Positions 1-3,885 of a stretch of DNA of 5,142 nucleotides are shown here, piece by piece. Each line of letters begins with the position of its first letter. Position 1 is the stretch's first letter. The position numbers were made by a program, and so were the translations under genes. The DNA is from Lachnospiraceae bacterium (GTDB lineage: Bacteria; Bacillota; Clostridia; Lachnospirales; Lachnospiraceae): positions 785-5,926 of the forward strand of contig DNJW01000042.1 of NCBI GenBank assembly GCA_003488965.1, in the 5' to 3' direction. The notes under the pieces are model-generated. The model had not been told where the DNA came from. It saw nothing but the letters and a program-made list of their open reading frames with translations, and did no database searches.

Positions 1-1
1 A

Positions 2-460
2 ACATTAAAAACAATACCGGAACGCTATGTTGCAAGTATTAGGCAGATAATTCCTGCTTATGACCGGGAAGGAATATTATGGGAGATGATGTGCCGGGAG
101 CTGGAACCGCAGAAGGTGCAGCAGGCAGTTCCTCGTTATGGAATGGCTATTTTCCATGACGAAGGCCATAAAGAACATGACCCGGATGTGGAAATACAGT
201 GTGCGGTGGTAGGTGAATATCAGGATACAGAACATGTGAAATTCAAGACTATACCGCCGATTCAGATTGCATCCGCCACATATAAGGGAAGTTATGAACA
301 GATTGCAAGGGTAAATGCGGCTGTTGCAGATTGGGTGGTTGAAAATGGATATGATTTTGACGGCAAATCATTCTGCATCTATCATGTGAGCCCCGGAGAG
401 ACAACAGCTCTGGAGGAGCTGGTTACGGAAGTCTGCTTTCCCGTAAAAAAGAAATCATAA
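2..460 (+). CDS. MerR-type transcriptional regulator, C-terminal GyrI-like effector domain (5' partial)
   Basis: The frame is open from the first bases of the window, so the gene is cut by the left edge and its true start is outside. The visible 152 residues begin LKTIPERYVASIRQIIPAYD. They read as a GyrI-like (AraC/BmrR-type) ligand-binding domain: a beta strand containing IPERYVAS, the segment YGMAIFHDEGHKEHDPDVE, then FKTIPPIQIASATYKGSYEQ, and the terminal strand around VTEVCFPVKKKS. In this family the domain follows an N-terminal winged-helix MerR DNA-binding domain and a coiled coil. It binds hydrophobic or cationic small molecules, which switch the regulator. The DNA-binding half is not visible, so MerR rather than AraC membership is inferred from resemblance to clostridial MerR-GyrI proteins. 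The ATG codons at 86 and 89 are internal methionines, because homology continues upstream of them. A hairpin begins 20 bases after the stop, suggesting this is the last gene of its transcript. Confidence 0.85.
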   Translation, partial: TLKTIPERYVASIRQIIPAYDREGILWEMMCRELEPQKVQQAVPRYGMAIFHDEGHKEHDPDVEIQCAVVGEYQDTEHVKFKTIPPIQIASATYKGSYEQIARVNAAVADWVVENGYDFDGKSFCIYHVSPGETTALEELVTEVCFPVKKKS

Positions 461-480
461 TATAGCAATTTGAATATTTA

Positions 481-506
481 GGAGGCGTCTCTTCGGAGAT
501 GCCTTC
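481..506 (+). terminator. UUCG-capped hairpin after the regulator gene
   Basis: An 11-bp stem (GGAGGCGTCTC paired with GAGATGCCTTC, two G-T wobbles) encloses a TTCG tetraloop, one of the most stable RNA loops. It lies 20 bases after the stop codon of the partial regulator, where a terminator is expected. The canonical T tract is missing: the bases that follow are ACTTGACTCG. It is either a weak terminator or one whose U tract was lost when the neighbouring sequence was rearranged. Confidence 0.5.
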
Positions 507-550
507 ACTTGACTCGTAATTGTAAGAGAATTATACTGTATATTGGATAG

Positions 551-667
551 ACAGCAGTAGTGGCATCGAATATCCATGCAAGACATCTGTATGAACGCCT
601 TGGGTTTATTCAGCTGGAAACTGTTCCGAAAGGATTTCGGATGAAGGATTATTATCATGAATTGTAA
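551..667 (+). pseudogene. GNAT-family N-acetyltransferase, C-terminal remnant
   Basis: Thirty-eight codons before a TAA stop read VVASNIHARHLYERLGF, then IQLETVPKGFRMKDYYHEL. This matches the end of a GNAT acetyltransferase: the N-x-x-A-x-x-L-Y-E-x-x-G-F motif marks the last helix and strand of the fold, beside the acetyl-CoA pyrophosphate site. The other roughly 120 residues, including the acetyl-CoA P-loop (R/Q-x-x-G-x-G/A), are absent. A TAG stop precedes the remnant in frame at 548-550, and I find no GNAT-like sequence in the other frames upstream. From memory, relatives carry about seven more residues between the MKD and YYHEL segments, so an internal deletion is also possible. No start codon or ribosome binding site serves it, so it is not expected to make a protein. 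Confidence 0.7.
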
Positions 668-690
668 AAAATGCCGGATTCTGATTATAT
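662..690 (+). promoter_or_regulatory. Candidate promoter for the GH43 gene
   Basis: TTGTAA at 662-667 and TTATAT at 685-690 are separated by 17 bases. The second hexamer is preceded by TG at 682-683, which makes an extended -10 element. The predicted transcript would start near 697, giving a leader of about 77 bases before the GH43 ATG. No inverted repeat or cre-like site stands out to me in this leader. The assignment rests only on consensus matching. Confidence 0.35.
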
Positions 691-757
691 TTATACATGG
701 CATATGGAAAGAGAAGGCTGTTATCATAGAAGGGAATAGAAACAGAAGTGGAATTAT

Positions 758-764
758 AAGGAGG
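758..764 (+). promoter_or_regulatory. Ribosome binding site of the GH43 gene
   Basis: AAGGAGG lies 9 bases before the ATG at 774. It settles the start in favour of MKILGFNPYLP over the longer reading from the ATG at 657, whose extra 39 residues lack family resemblance and overlap the GNAT remnant. Confidence 0.85.
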
Positions 765-773
765 AACTTGTTT

Positions 774-2165
774 ATGAAAATATTGGGTTTTAATCCATAT
801 CTTCCGTTCTGGGAGACTGTTCCGGACGGAGAACCGCATGCCTTTGACGGAAGAATCTATATATATGGGAGCCATGATAAATTGAACGGCACCGCTTTCT
901 GCGAGGACGATTATGTCTGCTGGAGCACACCGGAGGACGATCTGGGAAACTGGAGATATGAGGGTGTTATTTATAAAAAAATGCAGGACCCGTTAAACGG
1001 AGCCTTGTACAGTAAAGCATTGCCGGAAATAGAGATGCCTCTTGGAACGGAAGAAAATCCCCATCTTTTGTATGCGCCGGATGTAGCGAAGGGACCTGAC
1101 GGAAGATATTATCTGTATTATGCCCTAGACTTTGTCAATGTGATTTCTGTAGCGGTCTGTGATACGCCTGCAGGAAAATATGAATTTCTGGATTTTGTCA
1201 GGAGGGAGGACGGCAGTATCCCGGATGCAGGACGCTGGTTTGACCCGGCAATTCTTTCCGAGGAGAGCGGGAATTACCTGTATTACGGATTTGCACCGGA
1301 ATTTAAATTTCCGGGAATGGAAAATGTTGTATTTCCCGGTTCTATGATGGTGAAGCTGGCGGACGATATGCATACAATTGTCAGCGAACCGGTGTGTGTG
1401 GCAAACGGCGTGGATACTGCAAAGGGAACGGCTTATGAGGCACATCCCTTCTTTGAAGCGTCCAGTATACGGAAAATTGGGGAATGGTATTATTTTGTTT
1501 ATTCCAGCCTGCAGGGGAATGAATTGTGCTACGGCATGTCCAAATCGCCGGAGGGACCTTTTGCCTATAAAGGAGTTATTGTGTCCAACGGGGATTTAGG
1601 ATATCAGGGCAATACATTGGCGGTGAATTATACGGGAAACAATCACGGCGGGCTGGTAAAGGCGGGGGAGAGGGTCTATATTTTCTGGCATAGGCATACC
1701 CACGGGACCGCATTTTCCAGACAGGGCTGTGCGGATGAAGTGAAAATAGAAGCGGACGGAACGATTCCGCAGATTGAGATTACAAGCTGCGGACTAAACG
1801 GCGGGCCTTTACCGGCAAGGGGAAGCTACCGGACCTATATCGCATGCCATCTTACGGAGGCGGACCGGAATAAGGTAGGGCAGGTCGTTATGGGCGGACC
1901 AGGAGAACAAGTACCCCAGCTGCCGGAAGAAATACCTTATGTTACGGAAGAGCAGATTCTATTGGAACTGCGCGGAACCGGCAGCATTGAGGTGCTGGCG
2001 GACAGCCCGGATGCCGGAACCGGTACGGTAATTGCAAAGGCGGATGCAGACTCGGATACATGGACTATGGAAACGGCAAAACTGGGGGCGGAAAAAGGGG
2101 TACATGCGCTGTATTTTAAGGTAAAGGGCGGCAACTTGGATTTTGCGTCGTTTCAAATTATGTAA
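774..2165 (+). CDS. Glycoside hydrolase family 43 protein with C-terminal beta-sandwich module
   Basis: This 463-residue protein is a five-bladed beta-propeller inverting glycosidase of family GH43. The family covers arabinofuranosidases, beta-xylosidases and related enzymes acting on hemicellulose or pectin side chains; the exact substrate cannot be read here. Residues 1-350 are the catalytic domain. D18 in VPDGEP is the likely general base, D157 in RWFDPAI the likely pKa-modulating aspartate, and E228 in HPFFEASSIRK the likely general acid. Other landmarks are YIYGSHD (29-35), YAPDV (100-104), NNHGGLV (289-295, whose histidine is near the metal site in relatives) and HRHTHGTAFSRQGC (306-319). 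Residues 385-463 resemble a CBM6-like module ending VHALYFKVKGGNLDFASF. This tail looks shorter than in relatives. There is no signal peptide, so the enzyme is probably cytoplasmic and acts on imported oligosaccharides. No transporter or sugar isomerase gene is adjacent. The frame has no internal lesion. Confidence 0.9.
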   Translation: MKILGFNPYLPFWETVPDGEPHAFDGRIYIYGSHDKLNGTAFCEDDYVCWSTPEDDLGNWRYEGVIYKKMQDPLNGALYSKALPEIEMPLGTEENPHLLYAPDVAKGPDGRYYLYYALDFVNVISVAVCDTPAGKYEFLDFVRREDGSIPDAGRWFDPAILSEESGNYLYYGFAPEFKFPGMENVVFPGSMMVKLADDMHTIVSEPVCVANGVDTAKGTAYEAHPFFEASSIRKIGEWYYFVYSSLQGNELCYGMSKSPEGPFAYKGVIVSNGDLGYQGNTLAVNYTGNNHGGLVKAGERVYIFWHRHTHGTAFSRQGCADEVKIEADGTIPQIEITSCGLNGGPLPARGSYRTYIACHLTEADRNKVGQVVMGGPGEQVPQLPEEIPYVTEEQILLELRGTGSIEVLADSPDAGTGTVIAKADADSDTWTMETAKLGAEKGVHALYFKVKGGNLDFASFQIM

Positions 2166-2174
2166 AAAATAAAA

Positions 2175-2201
2175 GCAGAGGCATGGGGCTCCGGCTTCTG
2201 C
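2175..2201. terminator. Imperfect hairpin at the GH43 3' end, stronger on the minus strand
   Basis: GCAGAGGC (2175-2182) pairs with GCTTCTGC (2194-2201), with one G-T wobble and an 11-base loop. On the plus strand it starts 10 bases after the GH43 stop but has no T tract (CATTGTCATA follows). On the minus strand it is followed by TTTTATTTTTT, so as written it suits transcription arriving from the LysR-remnant side. The right arm lies within LysR-derived codons, so the hairpin may be a product of the junction. Confidence 0.45.
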
Positions 2202-2528
2202 CATTGTCATAATCGCATAGTCATCATGAACGGTATACTTGATGTCCGGCTCTAAATTCGCTTCGTGAAAAGCGTTCAATGGTTCGCTGTAATGTCCTTC
2301 TTCCAACAGGATAAACGGTTCTTTTGTAAGTTCTTCTATCGGTATGCTTTTTTGAGTGGAAAGTGGGTGTGTTTTTGGTAAGACCGCTAACATCTCTCCC
2401 TCTTTGATAGGAATTGTATTCAATTCCGGGGCGGCAGGGGGTGTAGTAAAACCGAAATCAACGGCGCATGTCTTTATCCGCTCCGGTATTAAATTATAAT
2501 CTCCTTGATGAAAAAGGAACTGCACATG
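2190..2528 (-). pseudogene. LysR-family transcriptional regulator, internal fragment of the effector domain
   Basis: Reading leftward, about 113 codons match the first half of a LysR substrate-binding domain. The segments are HVQFLFHQGDYNLIPERIK, VDFGFTTPPAAPELNTIPIK, EGEMLAVLPKTHPL, IPIEELTKEPFILLEEG, DIKYTVHDDYAIMTMAEAG. In LysR proteins this domain binds the inducer and follows an N-terminal helix-turn-helix of about 60 residues plus a linker helix. Both of those are missing, as are roughly the last 80 residues. Homology stops after the conserved MAEAG near 2190, 25 bases from the GH43 stop. The frame then runs on without meaning through the antisense of GH43. At the other end, similarity stops near 2528, where a decarboxylase remnant on the opposite strand begins. 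The GTG at 2525 has no ribosome binding site. The internal frame is intact, suggesting recent loss. Confidence 0.75.
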
Positions 2529-2671
2529 GGAATATTGTTTGCTTCCGTTTTGTTCCGGACAATGGGGATATAAACAATATAAACAAAAAGATTGCGGAGG
2601 AACTATTGAAGGACGGGAAGCAGCAAAAAAGTAATAATAAAGAACAGTTGTTTTTCAAGACAATTTTGTAA
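2529..2671 (+). pseudogene. PLP-dependent group II decarboxylase, C-terminal remnant
   Basis: The plus strand reads NIVCFRFVPDNGDIN, then NINKKIAEELLKDGK, and continues with an unrecognised 16-residue tail to a TAA at 2669-2671. The pattern NIVCFRY...LN..I.EELLKDG is typical of the C-terminal domain of pyridoxal-dependent decarboxylases (the aromatic amino acid, glutamate and diaminobutyrate decarboxylase superfamily). The PLP-binding lysine and the whole large domain are absent, so no activity is possible. After LLKDGK the sequence stops resembling the family, which normally continues with a segment like FVSST and a GKTVLR strand. The piece is therefore broken on both sides, with about 30 codons recognisable. 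The adjoining sequence to the left is LysR-derived and reads in the other direction. The frame can be extended upstream to an ATG at 2468, but that portion is antisense to LysR codons. Confidence 0.6.
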
Positions 2672-2673
2672 TA

Positions 2674-2721
2674 AAAACGGCGGTTTTGCATAGTAAAATC
2701 AAAGCTGCCGTTTTCCTTTTT
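2674..2721 (+). terminator. Rho-independent terminator
   Basis: AAAACGGC (2674-2681) pairs perfectly with GCCGTTTT (2707-2714). The stem continues inward through GGTTTT and AAAGCT with two wobbles, giving about 14 bp around a 13-base loop. CCTTTTT follows. It starts three bases after the stop ending the decarboxylase-like frame and would stop rightward transcripts from GH43 and this remnant. The A-rich left flank may let it work on the minus strand too. Confidence 0.8.
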
Positions 2722-2875
2722 GAAAAAATGTCTTGTCTAACAGAGCGTCAGGCGGCTATTTCCAAATGATGCTATAGGATTTTGGGTACTCGCAGGCAAA
2801 ACTAAACTTTCACGCAAAACCTTATGTCCTCAATTTAAAACTGATAAAAACAAGGCGTATAAATGATAAAACAAG
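2722..2875. other. Non-genic stretch, possible interspersed repeat remnant
   Basis: I find no gene here with a start codon, ribosome binding site and recognisable family. The plus strand is open for 41 codons without a start (2741-2863), reading AIGFWVLAGKTKLSRKTLC and ending TDKNKAYK before a TGA. An alternative phase gives a 13-residue peptide, MSCLTERQAAISK, from the ATG at 2728. These peptides feel familiar as short hypothetical proteins scattered through clostridial genomes, which would suit a repeated element. That is an impression from memory, not a search result. I noticed no terminal inverted repeats or flanking duplication. Confidence 0.3.
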
Positions 2876-2900
2876 AAAAGGCTGTTCCGCTAGCCTTTTT
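2876..2900. terminator. Bidirectional terminator-like hairpin
   Basis: AAAAGGCT (2876-2883) and AGCCTTTT (2892-2899) form a perfect 8-bp stem with an 8-base loop. On the plus strand it ends in TTTTT; on the minus strand it ends in TTTTCTTGTTTT. It is the first terminator-like structure downstream of the minus-strand merR-type gene, about 125 bases past its stop, so it could end that transcript. Confidence 0.65.
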
Positions 2901-2915
2901 CCGAAATCAGATTTT

Positions 2916-2990
2916 TTATTCCTGAACGGGTTTAATATGCTTGCAGCGTTCTGAAAAAGGAAGGCAGGATCGGATATCGGGGTGGTTCAT
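2916..2990 (-). pseudogene. Unidentified 24-codon reading frame, possible gene tail
   Basis: This short minus-strand frame reads MNHPDIRSCLPFSERCKHIK plus PVQE before a TAA. It lies 36 bases beyond the regulator stop and 16 bases before a terminator-like hairpin. There is no ribosome binding site before its ATG. Two cysteines and a charged, well-mixed composition make it look like protein sequence rather than random DNA. It may be the C-terminal tail of a lost gene, now kept with its terminator, but I cannot name the family. It could equally be chance. Confidence 0.25.
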
Positions 2991-3026
2991 TTATGTGGAA
3001 AACACATTGCTCTTGGTATATTGAAC

Positions 3027-3782
3027 TCAGCCCAAAATTTCCACAAAAGTTTTATAAAAATCAAAAACTTTCCCATCCTCCTGCGCACACAAAAGAAATC
3101 GGCTGATCATGGCTCCTGTTTTATATCCACTCTGAATATGCAGTAAATGCTTCTGTAAATCATTCGGAAAACCATCCGCTATTTCTTCTTTCATCAAAAA
3201 GACAAGGTATCGATTGCTTTGCTTTTTCCATAGAATCTGAGAATCTGGGAACTGTCCTGTCAAATCTGCCGGAATGGTAAGCCCTCTCTGTTCCTTCTCC
3301 GGATGAACGGAATGCTGTACGCGGGAGTAAAGATAAGGATTGTCGATATATTGGCGCAGCTTGTCACGTTCGATCAGGTCAAAGGAAACAACGCAGTCCG
3401 TGTCAATGTCCGTTTCCCGATAGGGATTCTGTCTCAATTCGTCCATCATCTGAATTGCCTTCATATGGCAGCGCAGCTTTTCCATACGCTCCTGAAGCAG
3501 TTTCTGCTGTTCTTCCAGTTCCGACAGCTTTTCCTTAAACAAACGGTTGTGCTGCCCGGGCGTAGCGGATTCCATTCCGCGGATCTGTTTCAGCGAAAGT
3601 CCAAGATTTTTGTAAAAGATAATATCAGAAATTGTCATCAGGTCTTCAATTGTATATTCACGGTAGTGATTTTCATGATCCTTTAACGGATTCAGAACGC
3701 CCATATCCTCCCAATAGCGAAGGGTAGATGCAGGTACGTCAAAAAAACGGGAAATCTCTCCGATCTGAAACTGAAAAGCCAT
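3027..3782 (-). CDS. MerR-family transcriptional regulator, divergent from a MATE efflux gene
   Basis: The 251-residue protein begins MAFQFQIGEISRFFDVPAST. Residues 5-75 are a MerR winged helix: the helix-turn-helix around IGEISRFFDVPASTLRYWEDMG, the NHYREYT wing and the IIFYKNLGLSLKQI helices. Residues 80-112 (KEKLSELEEQQKLLQERMEK) are the dimerising coiled coil. Residues 125-251 form a ligand-binding domain that looks like a distant GyrI/BmrR type: RYLVFLMKEEI, a TGAMISRFLL strand and the end DFYKTFVEILG. MerR proteins bind a dyad between over-spaced promoter elements and activate by twisting the DNA when ligand binds. The neighbouring MATE gene suggests a drug or toxic metabolite as inducer. 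The start is uncertain: AAAGGAG at 3796-3802 lies 13 bases before the chosen ATG but only one base before an ATG at 3792-3794, which would add MIIN. The ATG at 3836 lies upstream of that ribosome binding site and in the promoter, so it was rejected. Confidence 0.9.
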   Translation of the reverse strand: MAFQFQIGEISRFFDVPASTLRYWEDMGVLNPLKDHENHYREYTIEDLMTISDIIFYKNLGLSLKQIRGMESATPGQHNRLFKEKLSELEEQQKLLQERMEKLRCHMKAIQMMDELRQNPYRETDIDTDCVVSFDLIERDKLRQYIDNPYLYSRVQHSVHPEKEQRGLTIPADLTGQFPDSQILWKKQSNRYLVFLMKEEIADGFPNDLQKHLLHIQSGYKTGAMISRFLLCAQEDGKVFDFYKTFVEILG

Positions 3783-3817
3783 ATTTATAATCATGCTCCT
3801 TTCCCAGCCATAATAAT

Positions 3818-3846
3818 AGAATATCAATTTTCTCATTGACCTTCAA
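3818..3846 (-). promoter_or_regulatory. Candidate promoter of the merR-type gene
   Basis: On the minus strand TTGAAG (3846-3841) and TATTCT (3823-3818) are separated by 17 bases. Transcription would start near 3811, about ten bases before the AAAGGAG site. The -35 element lies inside the left arm of the inverted repeat at 3839-3859, so regulator bound there should repress its own synthesis. Confidence 0.5.
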
Positions 3847-3866
3847 GTATCTTGAAGGTTTATTCT
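3836..3866 (+). promoter_or_regulatory. MerR-type promoter of the MATE gene with 19-bp spacer
   Basis: TTGACC (3836-3841) and TATTCT (3861-3866) are separated by exactly 19 bases, longer than the usual 17. This over-spacing is the hallmark of promoters activated by MerR-family proteins, which realign the two elements by distorting the DNA. The spacer is almost filled by an inverted repeat. Transcription would begin around 3872, close to the ribosome binding site. Confidence 0.75.
3839..3859. promoter_or_regulatory. Operator: perfect inverted repeat between the divergent genes
   Basis: ACCTTCAAG, TAT, CTTGAAGGT: two perfect 9-base arms around a three-base centre. Its position between the -35 and -10 of the MATE promoter, and its CTTCAAG/CTTGAAG arms, fit known MerR-family operators such as those of the SoxR/BmrR type. 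The likely ligand is the regulator encoded at 3027-3782. It also covers the -35 of that gene's own promoter. Confidence 0.8.
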
Positions 3867-3872
3867 GTATAT

Positions 3873-3878
3873 GGGAGG
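3873..3878 (+). promoter_or_regulatory. Ribosome binding site of the MATE gene
   Basis: GGGAGG lies 7 bases before the ATG at 3886 and fixes the start. With the predicted transcription start near 3872 it would sit at the extreme 5' end of the mRNA. Confidence 0.8.
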
Positions 3879-3885
3879 TGTTTTC

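Noticed and set aside
671..739. 22-codon frame MPDSDYIYTWHMEREGCYHR... just after the GNAT stop
   Set aside because: It looks protein-like but has no ribosome binding site and no family I recognise; it overlaps the candidate GH43 promoter. Could be further remnant sequence, but unsupported.
657..773. Longer N-terminus for the GH43 protein starting at the ATG at 657
   Set aside because: No ribosome binding site, overlap with the GNAT remnant, no family similarity in the extra 39 residues, and a strong AAGGAGG before the ATG at 774.
1125..1445. Minus-strand frame inside GH43
   Set aside because: Antisense shadow of conserved GH43 catalytic-domain codons, without a ribosome binding site.
2494..2691. 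Minus-strand 65-codon frame opposite the decarboxylase remnant
   Set aside because: Low-complexity F/S/L-rich translation of A-rich DNA; the plus-strand reading is the one with family resemblance.
3303..3686. Plus-strand 127-codon frame opposite the MerR-type gene
   Set aside because: Antisense shadow; the minus strand carries unmistakable MerR motifs and a coiled coil.
3795..3836. Upstream ATG at 3836 for the MerR-type gene
   Set aside because: It lies upstream of the ribosome binding site and of the predicted transcription start, and the added residues are not part of the MerR fold.
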